In this document: piece by piece, positions 42,743 through 50,403 of the stretch
Numbering within the stretch: the stretch's first letter is position 1
Layout: every line of letters begins with the position of its first letter
Origin: Cellvibrionaceae bacterium
GTDB taxonomy: Bacteria; Pseudomonadota; Gammaproteobacteria; Pseudomonadales; Cellvibrionaceae
DNA: 64,000 nucleotides
Direction of reading: 5' to 3'
Assembly: GCA_021151695.1 (NCBI GenBank)
Contig: JAGKWU010000003.1
Location: 62,001-126,000, forward strand
The notes under the pieces: generated by a model
Databases searched by the model: none
What the model saw: only the letters and a program-made list of their open reading frames with translations
What the model was told of the DNA's origin: nothing
Made by a program: the position numbers and the translations under genes

Positions 42743-43642
42743 ATGTCCGAATTAGCAAAGAGAAGCAACAGCAAGGTTGGCTTGGCGAGCCCCCGGTTCG
42801 CCTCCCTCCTGAGCTTCGCCGCTCTCTTGAGCTTCACCGCACTCCTGAGCCTCGCCAGTCTCTCCGTTGCGGAGCCGCTCAAGGTAACCATCTCCCCCAT
42901 GGAGAAGGTAAATGGAACCGGGATTTTTTACTTTTCGCAGCTACTTGATCTTGCACTGAAAAAAACCGAAGCCACCTATGGCCCTTATGAACTTGGCTAT
43001 GCTGCCAACCATGTATCCGTTGAACGCGACCTTGCCGATCTCAAACACGGCATCAACGTCAACGTGGTCTGGACGACGATCAACGGCAAACGCGATAAAG
43101 AGTTGCTGCCAATTCGGGTGTCGCTGATTCGCGAGCTTAACAACTACCGAATATTTTTAATCGGCAAAGATGACCAGGCGAAATTTGATCAGGTGCAATC
43201 GATCAATGATTTGCGCAAGTTGCGCGCCGGACTGGGTTCAAATTGGCCGGATGTAGAAGTCATGCGCAACAACGGATTACCGGTAGTCACCTCCCCCACC
43301 CACCAGTCTTTGTTCAAAATGCTGGCGGTAAAACGGTTTGATTACTTTCCGCGTGGGCTTTACGAAATCTGGAATGAAGAGGAACTTCACAAAGACCTCG
43401 GGCTCAGAGTAGAGCAAAAATTAATGATCTATTACGAAGCTCCTTTTTATTATTTTGTGAACAAAAAGGACGTGGCCTTAGCGGAGCGTATCGAAGCCGG
43501 ATTAAAACTGGCGATGGCCGATGGCAGCTTTGATACACTGATGCAAAGCGTCCCCAGTTACAAACGCGGGCTTGAAGAGCAACGCACCGCCCACCGTAAA
43601 TTATTTGTATTAGATGCGCTGTATGACAAGTATGAGGAGTAA
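42743..43642 (+). CDS. Periplasmic solute-binding-like protein, paralog 3
   Basis: 299 aa, same family as the pair at 20.8-22.7 kb: LLDLALKKTEATYG, WTTINGKRDKELLPIRV, GLGSNWPDVEVMRNNGLPV, RFDYFPRGLYEI, APFYYFVNKKDVALAERIE. Its signal peptide core (LLSFAALLSFTALLSLAS) is built from three 18-bp tandem DNA repeats. A small SpoIIAA-like gene follows almost at once, so the two form a unit. Ligand unknown; no permease nearby. Confidence 0.65.
   Translation: MSELAKRSNSKVGLASPRFASLLSFAALLSFTALLSLASLSVAEPLKVTISPMEKVNGTGIFYFSQLLDLALKKTEATYGPYELGYAANHVSVERDLADLKHGINVNVVWTTINGKRDKELLPIRVSLIRELNNYRIFLIGKDDQAKFDQVQSINDLRKLRAGLGSNWPDVEVMRNNGLPVVTSPTHQSLFKMLAVKRFDYFPRGLYEIWNEEELHKDLGLRVEQKLMIYYEAPFYYFVNKKDVALAERIEAGLKLAMADGSFDTLMQSVPSYKRGLEEQRTAHRKLFVLDALYDKYEE
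42806..42859 (+). repeat. Three 18-bp tandem repeats encoding the signal-peptide core
   Basis: Units start at 42806, 42824 and 42842, each beginning CTCCTGAGC or CTCTTGAGC and encoding LLSFAA, LLSFTA and LLSLAS. The reading frame is kept because the period is a multiple of three. Confidence 0.85.
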
Positions 43643-43675
43643 CCCATGGAAAGCTTACGCAGGGAGGAAGTGTAT

Positions 43676-44053
43676 ATGTCCTATCAGGTAAACATTACAC
43701 CGGAGGAAAACTATATACATGTGGTCGTCACCGGCCTCGCCAACTATGAAAATGCCCATGACCTTTGGGTTAAAATCGCAGCCGCTTGCGAGGCGCATCA
43801 GTGTTATCGTGTGCTGGGCGAGCAGCGCATGATTAATAGCATGTCCACGGTGGATGCATTCAATCACCAGAAAATCTTTCTTGAGCTGGGCATAGGTTCC
43901 AAGTATCGCATCGCCTGGGTCGATCACAATCCACGCACGTTTGAAACCACGGATTTTATCCGCACCGTACTTTTCAATCGCGATTTGGGCTCTGGTAAAT
44001 TATTTTCCAATATTACCCAGGCAAAAAACTGGCTGCTCAAAGACCTTACCTGA
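43676..44053 (+). CDS. Small SpoIIAA/STAS-like domain protein
   Basis: 125 aa from the chosen start, cytosolic. A beta-alpha-beta pattern begins at YQVNITPEENYIHVVVTGLA, followed by a helix (NAHDLWVKIAAACEAH), RVLGEQRMI, and YRIAWVDHNPRTFETTDFI. This resembles the SpoIIAA-like fold of small bacterial proteins of unknown role. Two starts are possible: ATG 43646 with GAGGAG and ATG 43676 with GGGAGGAAG. The second is preferred for its stronger ribosome site and because the fold starts there. It follows the solute-binding-like gene by 33 bp, so co-expression is likely. Confidence 0.6.
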   Translation: MSYQVNITPEENYIHVVVTGLANYENAHDLWVKIAAACEAHQCYRVLGEQRMINSMSTVDAFNHQKIFLELGIGSKYRIAWVDHNPRTFETTDFIRTVLFNRDLGSGKLFSNITQAKNWLLKDLT

Positions 44054-44142
44054 TCGCAGCTTGTGCTTCACCACACTTACTTTTTACCAACTTACTCGTC
44101 ACTAACGTGCTTTTCGCCAGCCTACTGGCCATCAACAGCACC

Positions 44143-44170
44143 AAAAAAAAGCCCCGGCAAATGCCAGGGC
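44143..44170 (-). terminator. Terminator of the PstS-OmpA fusion gene
   Basis: A 9-bp stem with one mismatch (GCCCCGGCA / TGCCAGGGC), 2-nt loop and an eight-base T-run on the minus strand, 50 bp after the stop codon. Confidence 0.85.
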
Positions 44171-44219
44171 AATACGGAGAACAGAACAACTGTTAAGGAA
44201 TTTGGTGCGCGATTGAGCC

Positions 44220-45944
44220 TTACAGAATCCACACTTCTACACGGCGATTGATATTTTTACCCGCTTCGCTTTTGCTGGAAGCCAGGGGCGCTGTGTCACC
44301 CATGCCCTTCACGACCAGCGGATAAATACCGCGGTGGATCAATTGCTCTTCCACAACTTTCGCACGGCGCTCGGATAACTCAGCGCCCTTGCCCGCGTCA
44401 CCTTCACTATCAGAGAATCCAAACAATTGAACGCGTTTGGGAGCATTCACTTCTACATATTTGGCAACGCGATCCAGGTCGTTGAGTGATTTGGTATCTA
44501 GCTCATCGCTGCCACTCTTGAAACGGAAGTTGATTGACAAACGTTCGGACTGCACGGTGAGTGCACGCATATCATTGGGGTAGAACTCGTTGTCAGAGGG
44601 CTTGCCCACCTTAATGTTTTGCGACACCAGACCTACATCTTCCACGATACTTTGCGCGCGTTCGGTTACGACAAAGCGCACAAACTCTTCGGCTTCAATA
44701 TTGGGTTTGCCTTGGGGTGTGTAGAAAAACAGACGGCGCGAAAGTGGGTAATCTTCGGTGCCCACGGTAAAGTGCGTGGGAATAATTGCCTTGTTGTTAT
44801 CGCCGGAAGCAATGGCCATTACCTTCGCATGACGTACATAGGGCAAGCCGATAAAACCAATTGCACCCGGCTCGCGCGCCACTGTGTCGGATAGCTCACT
44901 ACTGGATTCAATACGGGTTGCACCTGCAACCAACTCGGCTTTGTGTGAATCCAATACCAGGTTTTTAAAGGTGTCCCAAGTACCTGATTTATCATCGCGG
45001 GCATAGACTTTAATCGCCTGGCTCTTGCCGCCCAGCTCGGACCAGTTGGTAATTTTTCCGGAAAATATATCTACCAACTGCTGAATGGTCAGTGCCCCAA
45101 CATCAGTGTTAGACGATGCGATAATGGCGAGACCATCCAGACCTATGACGTGTTCGCTACCACCGAGGGTCAGGTCGCCCGCTTTCGGCAATAGATCGGT
45201 GCGCTCTTGCTCTTTGATACGACGCGATGACATGCCTATATCAGTACCGTCCTTGAGCATATCGCTAAAGGCTGTCGCTGAACCGTGAGCGGCAAGCTCC
45301 ACGTATTCGATACGGCCATTCACTTCACCAGAGATCGTTTTTTCCAGGGGATTGGTGCCCACTTCCGTGCGCACGTTGTTGGCACCCTGGCTCATCAGGT
45401 AGGCCTCAACCAGACGCGGCGCCAGCTTTTCACCAATAGTATTGGAACCGTGCAGGCGGAACAGCGGTTTATCCGCTTTTACCAAACGGCCATCGCTATT
45501 TTGGCCATCGTGCGACTTCAAGCGCGACTCAACCGTAGCATTTTGCACGGCTTTAAAAACAAACACTTCGCCGGCATCCATGGGTAAAAACGACCGCAAA
45601 AAGTAACCGCCCATAAAAATAATAAAGGCAAAGGCAAAAGCAGTCGCGAAATGCATGCGAAAACTGTTCTGGCTTTTTTTGCGGGATTTATGCGCATCCT
45701 GCTCTTGCGTGGATTCCAGCAGCGCATCTTCCATTTTGCGGATTTCCCACACCAGGTTGGTCAACTCCTCGTTGCCAGTGGACAGGGCCTTCTCCAGCAG
45801 ATCCGCGCGATACTCCTCATCCTTTAACACCATGTTGAGCGGGATGTGCATACGCAGATGGGTTTCACAAAGGCGCTTGAGGTTCCATACCTTATCAACC
45901 AGCGCCACGTTGTAGTGCAAATGTTTATGAGCTTTAGGGGACAT
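44220..45944 (-). CDS. Membrane-anchored PstS-like phosphate-binding protein fused to OmpA domain
   Basis: 574 aa from the ATG at 45944 (a TTG at 45962 is also in frame). Residues 1-95 are a charged cytosolic region; a membrane helix follows (near residues 101-120, FATAFAFAFIIFMGGYFL). A PstS-like domain spans residues 155-440: FRLHGSNTIGEKLAP, DIGMSSRRIKEQE, SEHVIGLDGLAII, DIFSGKITNWSELGG and YARDDKSGTWDTFKN carry the phosphate-contact Ser, Asp and Arg positions. The C-terminal OmpA domain (residues 455-572) has NFRFKSGSDELDTKSLNDL, VQLFGFSDSEGD and NRRVEVWIL and should bind peptidoglycan. No pstC/A/B genes are present. Two Pho boxes lie upstream, so it belongs to the phosphate regulon. Confidence 0.85.
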   Translation of the reverse strand: MSPKAHKHLHYNVALVDKVWNLKRLCETHLRMHIPLNMVLKDEEYRADLLEKALSTGNEELTNLVWEIRKMEDALLESTQEQDAHKSRKKSQNSFRMHFATAFAFAFIIFMGGYFLRSFLPMDAGEVFVFKAVQNATVESRLKSHDGQNSDGRLVKADKPLFRLHGSNTIGEKLAPRLVEAYLMSQGANNVRTEVGTNPLEKTISGEVNGRIEYVELAAHGSATAFSDMLKDGTDIGMSSRRIKEQERTDLLPKAGDLTLGGSEHVIGLDGLAIIASSNTDVGALTIQQLVDIFSGKITNWSELGGKSQAIKVYARDDKSGTWDTFKNLVLDSHKAELVAGATRIESSSELSDTVAREPGAIGFIGLPYVRHAKVMAIASGDNNKAIIPTHFTVGTEDYPLSRRLFFYTPQGKPNIEAEEFVRFVVTERAQSIVEDVGLVSQNIKVGKPSDNEFYPNDMRALTVQSERLSINFRFKSGSDELDTKSLNDLDRVAKYVEVNAPKRVQLFGFSDSEGDAGKGAELSERRAKVVEEQLIHRGIYPLVVKGMGDTAPLASSKSEAGKNINRRVEVWIL

Positions 45945-45977
45945 AATTATTCTCAATAGCAACTAAAAATCGGCGCC

Positions 45978-45983
45978 ACTATA
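45978..45983 (-). promoter_or_regulatory. -10 element of the PstS-OmpA promoter
   Basis: TATAGT on the minus strand, 10 bp after the proximal Pho box, the spacing normal for PhoB-activated promoters. The leader would be about 30 nt. Confidence 0.7.
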
Positions 45984-45993
45984 TGAAGGAAAA

Positions 45994-46011
45994 ATGACAG
46001 CTGGGTGACAG
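45994..46011 (-). promoter_or_regulatory. Proximal Pho box
   Basis: On the minus strand CTGTCACCCAGCTGTCAT: two 7-bp CTGTCA(C/T) repeats separated by 4 bp, matching the PhoB consensus. It sits 50 bp before the ATG at 45944 and replaces a -35 element. Confidence 0.88.
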
Positions 46012-46133
46012 AAAGATGAATGAATTGTTACAGGGGGAATTTATAAGGACCCGCGTCCTTGCGGGGAGGATGCCTTACAGTTGGTGCAACAAGTCGCAAC
46101 ATCACCATTAACGGCAGGCTGCAGGCTTATTAA

Positions 46134-46162
46134 TACACAGGAGAGTGACAGGGGTATGACAG
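46134..46162 (-). promoter_or_regulatory. Distal triple Pho box
   Basis: On the minus strand CTGTCAT, CTGTCAC and CTGTGTA occur in phase every 11 bp (46162 to 46134), the first two perfect PhoB half-sites and the third degenerate. It lies 123 bp upstream of the proximal box, just after the DUF1080 gene. Confidence 0.75.
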
Positions 46163-46197
46163 GCATTGCGCCTGCCACCTGATGCAGTCAGAAGAAG

Positions 46198-47013
46198 TTA
46201 GTAGCTTGCTGCTGGTTTATCCAGCGTCTTGATCATCATATTGCGGTAAAACACTTCGGCGCCTTCCGATTGAATCTGCAATTTGCCACGGGTCAGTGGG
46301 ACCTGCTTGCCGTCAAGCGTTTGCAGGGAGTTGGTTACACGCAAGACTTCATGACCATCGACTTTGTGGATCAGGGTTTTGCCATCGGCAATGATTTCCA
46401 TAGTCGTCCATTGGCCTTTGGGTTTTTCATAGTTGCCCAGCTTTAAAATGCGGTTGTGCAAACCTGTGCGCACGGGCGCTTTGGGATCATATTTATAAAA
46501 CTTCCAATCGCCCTCGTTGGCATCGCCAACGGTAGCATCCACGGTGACGCCATCCAGGCTGTGGTAATCGCCACAATCGCCTTCCTGCACCTGGAACTCA
46601 TGACTGCGCATCCAGTGGCCACTCTGGGCGCCTTGGGGGCCTACGGCAAAATACAAAATACCGCTATCGCGCGGAGCCTGGTCTTTGGGAAACCATTTTT
46701 TATCGCCCCACTTCACATCAAATTTCAAATGGAAGTTGTCGTACTCGGCCAGGCTGGTTAAACCGCCCCACTCTTCGCCCGACACACGCAACAAGCCGTC
46801 AACGACGCTGAAGACTTTTTTCGGGTCGTTGTTCACCCCGCGAATATGGGTGGGGAGCTTGTTGTAAGAATCAGCGGAGGTTGGCTGCTCACTGACGTAG
46901 GGCTCCCAACCGCTCAGGTCTTTACCGTTGAACAGGTTCTGCCAGCCAGCGGCGGCATGGGCACTCGCCGCCACAAGGCACAGTGGAATTAGAAGAGAGG
47001 AAAGTCGACGCAT
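46198..47013 (-). CDS. Exported DUF1080 (3-keto-disaccharide hydrolase-like) protein
   Basis: 271 aa. Signal peptide (residues 1-23, ending AASAHAAA), then a concanavalin-like DUF1080 domain: GWQNLFNGKDLSGWEPY near residue 25, FHLKFDVKWGD, DSGILYFAV, MRSHEFQVQEGDCGD, and GQWTTMEIIADGKTLIHKVDG in part. Family members include 3-keto-glucoside hydrolases and many proteins of unknown role. The frame opens at 47058; the ATG at 47013 begins the signal peptide. The Shine-Dalgarno AGGGA lies in the 3' arm of a terminator-like hairpin. Confidence 0.85.
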   Translation of the reverse strand: MRRLSSLLIPLCLVAASAHAAAGWQNLFNGKDLSGWEPYVSEQPTSADSYNKLPTHIRGVNNDPKKVFSVVDGLLRVSGEEWGGLTSLAEYDNFHLKFDVKWGDKKWFPKDQAPRDSGILYFAVGPQGAQSGHWMRSHEFQVQEGDCGDYHSLDGVTVDATVGDANEGDWKFYKYDPKAPVRTGLHNRILKLGNYEKPKGQWTTMEIIADGKTLIHKVDGHEVLRVTNSLQTLDGKQVPLTRGKLQIQSEGAEVFYRNMMIKTLDKPAASY

Positions 47014-47043
47014 AAAAAATCCCTGCAGGCAAAAGCCAGGGAT
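47014..47043 (-). terminator. Hairpin plus T-run directly before the DUF1080 start
   Basis: On the minus strand ATCCCTGGC / GCCTGCAGGGAT forms a stem (7 bp + 2 bp around a 3-nt bulge, TTTT loop) followed by TTTTT and then the ATG at 47013. It looks like the terminator of the upstream lipoprotein gene, but its 3' arm also holds the AGGGA ribosome site. Confidence 0.6.
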
Positions 47044-47107
47044 CTTAAGTGATAGCAAATTGGTCAGGCCAACGGGATTACAGATTTTTACCCGCCTCCG
47101 GCGGTGT

Positions 47108-48256
47108 TCAGGTCGGCGGCTTCAACTTTTTAATTTTGCGCTGCAATGAGGCCACGGTATTTTTTTCATTCATCTGCTCGTAGATTCGCACCGCTAACTC
47201 CAGAAAGCGCACTTCTTTCTTTTCGCGCGACATAGCGCGTTTTACGTGCGAAAGCGCCTCTTCGTATTGTCTATCCTCAAACGCGGCCAGCGCCAGGTTG
47301 TATTGGTAGAAGGGATTGGAATCGCGATAGCGCTGGGCCAGCTTGAGATACTTGGCCGCTCCCGCCTTGTTGCCTGTGTGCTGGTAAAGATAGGCGAGAT
47401 TATTCATCACCGTCAGGTCGCTGGAATTGATACTCAACGCGTGTAGATATGCTACTTCAGCCTGTTTCATCAGCCTTGCGCGACCATAGAGTGCGCCCAG
47501 GTTGCTCCAGATATAGCTCTGCTGATCATTAAGGCTAATGGCCTTGCGCAGAAACAGGAAGCTGTTCTTCAAGTCCTTTTCATCCAGGTATTCCATGGCG
47601 CGATTGCTGTAAAACTGGGCGGCGGTCAGGTTGTCGTCTATATCGTGCTGGGGATAAGTGTGGTTGTAGCGGTCCATCTCCAGATCGATGATCACATCGT
47701 CGTTTTTCAGGATATTGTGGGTTTCCCCCAAAAGGGGCACCCGCACATTCACGTGGCGGAGGAAGACCATATCGTTTTTGTTGCGCAGATCCCAGGTTGG
47801 CGGTATCTCGACTTCATTCACCTTGGCCTTGATTCCCACCTGGCGGGCCAGGGCGACATAGAGCAGTGTGAAGCTGAGGCAATTAGCCCGGCGATGGGCA
47901 AAGGTATCTGCGGGGATTTCGGTGGTATAGGCGTTGTAAATAATCCCGCGCCCGCCCTGATCCTGGGCGGACAACAGGGCCACATGCAAGGCGCGTATAC
48001 GCTCAAAATAATCCGTCTCGTGATGCACCACCCGCTGGGCAAACGCCAGCATTTCAGGGGTGACCGCCATAAGGTCATAGTTGGGTAACTCAGTTTCAGT
48101 CACCCTGTGGCCCAAAAATGCTTCGCCATACAAAAGCTGGGTGACGTCCGTCGAATAGGGCTGGTTCTCTTTCGGCTGCACGCTGGTGCAACCGGCTATC
48201 AACCCCATCAACACACACAACAGTGGGCCAAGCCACTTATCACTAATAACACTCAT
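47108..48256 (-). CDS. Transglutaminase-like/TPR lipoprotein
   Basis: 382 aa. Lipoprotein signal MGLIAGC (Cys near residue 23). Residues 90-190 resemble a bacterial transglutaminase-like domain, with a Cys in RRANCLSFTLLYVALARQVG, a His in LRHVNVRV and an Asp in VIIDLEMDRY. Residues 210-380 are TPR helices (YIWSNLGALYGRARLMKQAE, TVMNNLAYLYQHTGNKAGAA, NPFYQYNLALAAFEDRQYEE). Probably periplasmic or outer-membrane attached; substrate unknown. The DUF1080 gene follows after 94 bp on the same strand. Confidence 0.8.
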   Translation of the reverse strand: MSVISDKWLGPLLCVLMGLIAGCTSVQPKENQPYSTDVTQLLYGEAFLGHRVTETELPNYDLMAVTPEMLAFAQRVVHHETDYFERIRALHVALLSAQDQGGRGIIYNAYTTEIPADTFAHRRANCLSFTLLYVALARQVGIKAKVNEVEIPPTWDLRNKNDMVFLRHVNVRVPLLGETHNILKNDDVIIDLEMDRYNHTYPQHDIDDNLTAAQFYSNRAMEYLDEKDLKNSFLFLRKAISLNDQQSYIWSNLGALYGRARLMKQAEVAYLHALSINSSDLTVMNNLAYLYQHTGNKAGAAKYLKLAQRYRDSNPFYQYNLALAAFEDRQYEEALSHVKRAMSREKKEVRFLELAVRIYEQMNEKNTVASLQRKIKKLKPPT

Positions 48257-48797
48257 TCGGGCTTCCGTTAGGCATACGCCAGATCAAACCATCACACATC
48301 AGCTTGCGCCAATTGCAAGCAGCCAGACCAGAACAACAGAAGGCAACATAGCCGGGCGGCTAATGCTGCGTGTGTGTCTGTATCGAAAATGACTACACAC
48401 GCCTAAAGAGTAGCTGATGTGCACTAGAGGTGAACACACAAAACGCACCTTCCCTCCACTTCTTAAGAAGACTTAAGGATTAAAACTGCGTTTTTGGACC
48501 AAAAGCGCTCAGCCAGATTCGCGAGCGCCCCCAATAATTCGTTAGCAAGCCAAGGAATTTAAACGAATTTTTTCGCCCTGCCCGATTTTGGGAACCGCTT
48601 GATTAACTAACGCATTTTTTGTTGCCTCAAAAAAAAGCACGGGCAAACAATTTTCGCCTTCTGTTCGCCCAATCACACCAACCCATGCTCCACCAACTCA
48701 ATCTTTGCCATGGCTTTGTTGTTACATAAAAGTGCAAGCGTAAAAAAAGCAGAAATTTCGCGAACCAAAAATGCACAAAAGATTTTTTTAAAAGTGC
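48257..48797. other. Gene-free upstream region of the nitrate transporter
   Basis: About 540 bp with no convincing gene on either strand. It is A/T-rich towards 48590-48790. A sigma-54-like promoter begins at its right end. No perfect NtrC site was found. Confidence 0.6.
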
Positions 48798-48813
48798 TTG
48801 GCACAGACTTTGA
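48798..48813 (+). promoter_or_regulatory. Sigma-54-like promoter of nrtA
   Basis: TTGGCACAGACTTTGA matches the TGGCAC-N5-TTGC consensus at the GG (-24) element with correct 10-bp spacing, but has GA for GC at -12. It lies 109 bp before the nrtA ATG. Nitrogen control by NtrC/RpoN would fit a nitrate transporter. Confidence 0.45.
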
Positions 48814-48921
48814 ATAGGTCACCCCGTACACAGATGTTTTTGCGCTGCGCGAACACCACAAGGTTCATTCACAACAACAACGTTCACAGGTTTGAGTTTC
48901 GAAATTATTCAGGAGCAAGTT

Positions 48922-50322
48922 ATGAGTTTTATGTCCCCTACAAAAATGAATGCGCTAAGCAAAATCATAAAGGCAGCCGTCAAAACTACCCTGGGGTTAG
49001 GTGCGGCTCTGGTATTGGCCAACAACAGCCTGGCAGCTACCGGCAAGCCTGAAAAAGAAAATCTTAAATTTGGCTTTATCAAACTGACCGATATGGCACC
49101 ACTTGCCGTTGCTTTGGAAAACGGCTACTTCGAAGACGAAGGCCTGAACGTAGAGTTGGAAGCACAAGCTAACTGGAAAGTCGTTCTGGATCGCGTACTC
49201 ACCGGCCAACTCGACGGCTCGCATATGTTGATGGGCCAACCAGTAGGTGCGGCCGCCGGCTTCGGTACTGCAGGTGAATTGGTGTACGCCTACTCAATGA
49301 CGCAAAATACTTACGCCTGTACTGTTGGCAACGATATCTGGAACCAAATCAAGAAAAGCGTCCCCAAAGGGGCCGATGGCAAACCCATACATCCCATCAG
49401 TGCAGAGGTGTTAAAACCCGTAATCCAAAATTACAAATCCCAGGGCAAGCCTTTCAACATGGGTATGGTTTTCCCGGTATCGACTCACAACATGGGGTTG
49501 CGTTACTGGTTAGCCGCGGGTGGTATTAACCCTGGCTTTTACGCTCCGCAAAAAGGCGATATCACCGGACAACTGGGCTCTGATGCGATGCTGTCTGTAG
49601 TACCTCCACCACAAATGCCCGCCACTCTCGAAGCCGGTACCATCAATGGTTACTGCGTGGGTGAACCCTGGAACCAACAAGCGGTGTTCCGCGGTATCGG
49701 TGTACCTGTGCTCACAGTGCACAACCAAATTTCCGACAAAATTTTTGGTGTGACCAAAGCCTGGGCTGATAAAAACCCCAACACATTGGTACACGTTGTG
49801 AAGGCGTTGATTCGCGCTGGCAAATGGCTGGACGAAAAAGACAACGCCAACCGCAAAGCAGCGGCGAAAATGATTTCCAACCCCAACTATGTAGGTGCGG
49901 ATGAAAAAGTTATCGCCAACTCGATGACCGGTATCTTCGAATACGAACGCGGCGATAAACGTGCCGAGCCAGACTTCAACGTGTTCTTCCGCTACAACGC
50001 CTCTTACCCGTTCTATTCCGACGTGGTTTGGTATCTAACCCAAATGCGCCGCTGGGGCCAAATTCCTGAAGCCAAGCCAGATAGCTGGTACGCCGATATG
50101 GCCAAGAAAATTGCTCGTCCGGAAGTGTATCAACAAGCGGCCAAAGACCTGATCGAAGAGGGCAAGCTGACCGCGGCAGACTTCCAGGATTTCAGCAAAG
50201 CTGATGGCTATCGCTCACCCGATGCTACCGAGTGGATCGACGGTATCAAGTTCGATGGCCACAAACCTAACGATTATCTCAAGCAATTCAAAATCGGTTT
50301 GAAAGGCGACGAAAAACTGTAA
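48922..50322 (+). CDS. nrtA: Nitrate-type ABC transporter substrate-binding protein
   Basis: 466 aa. Export signal (residues 1-40, ending NNSLAAT), no lipobox. NrtA/CmpA fold: FGFIKLTDMAPLAVALENGYFEDEGLNVEL near residue 52 (in part), DGSHMLMGQPVGAA, FPVSTHNMGLRYWLAAGGINPG, VVPPPQMPATLEAGTINGYCVGEPWNQQ in parts. It captures nitrate (or nitrite/cyanate) in the periplasm. AGGAG lies 6 nt before the ATG at 48922; the frame opens earlier at a TTG. nrtB follows after 81 bp that hold a hairpin. Confidence 0.88.
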   Translation: MSFMSPTKMNALSKIIKAAVKTTLGLGAALVLANNSLAATGKPEKENLKFGFIKLTDMAPLAVALENGYFEDEGLNVELEAQANWKVVLDRVLTGQLDGSHMLMGQPVGAAAGFGTAGELVYAYSMTQNTYACTVGNDIWNQIKKSVPKGADGKPIHPISAEVLKPVIQNYKSQGKPFNMGMVFPVSTHNMGLRYWLAAGGINPGFYAPQKGDITGQLGSDAMLSVVPPPQMPATLEAGTINGYCVGEPWNQQAVFRGIGVPVLTVHNQISDKIFGVTKAWADKNPNTLVHVVKALIRAGKWLDEKDNANRKAAAKMISNPNYVGADEKVIANSMTGIFEYERGDKRAEPDFNVFFRYNASYPFYSDVVWYLTQMRRWGQIPEAKPDSWYADMAKKIARPEVYQQAAKDLIEEGKLTAADFQDFSKADGYRSPDATEWIDGIKFDGHKPNDYLKQFKIGLKGDEKL

Positions 50323-50344
50323 TAGCAACTCTGTATCACGCCCC

Positions 50345-50366
50345 GCTCCCGGGTTGCACCGGGAGC
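50345..50366 (+). other. Intercistronic hairpin nrtA-nrtB
   Basis: Perfect 8-bp stem GCTCCCGG / CCGGGAGC with a 6-nt loop and no T-run. Such stems after binding-protein genes usually stabilise the upstream mRNA or lower downstream expression. Confidence 0.7.
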
Positions 50367-50403
50367 ACAACAGGCGAGCTTAATAAAACGCTGGAGAATT
50401 ATC

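Noticed and set aside
44220..45944. A complete Pst phosphate transporter
   Set aside because: No pstC, pstA, pstB or phoU lies in the surrounding genes; only a PstS-like domain is present.
48419..48436. TGCACTAGAGGTGAA as NtrC site before nrtA
   Set aside because: The half-sites are too close compared with the TGCACC-N5-GGTGCA consensus, and the second half is degenerate.
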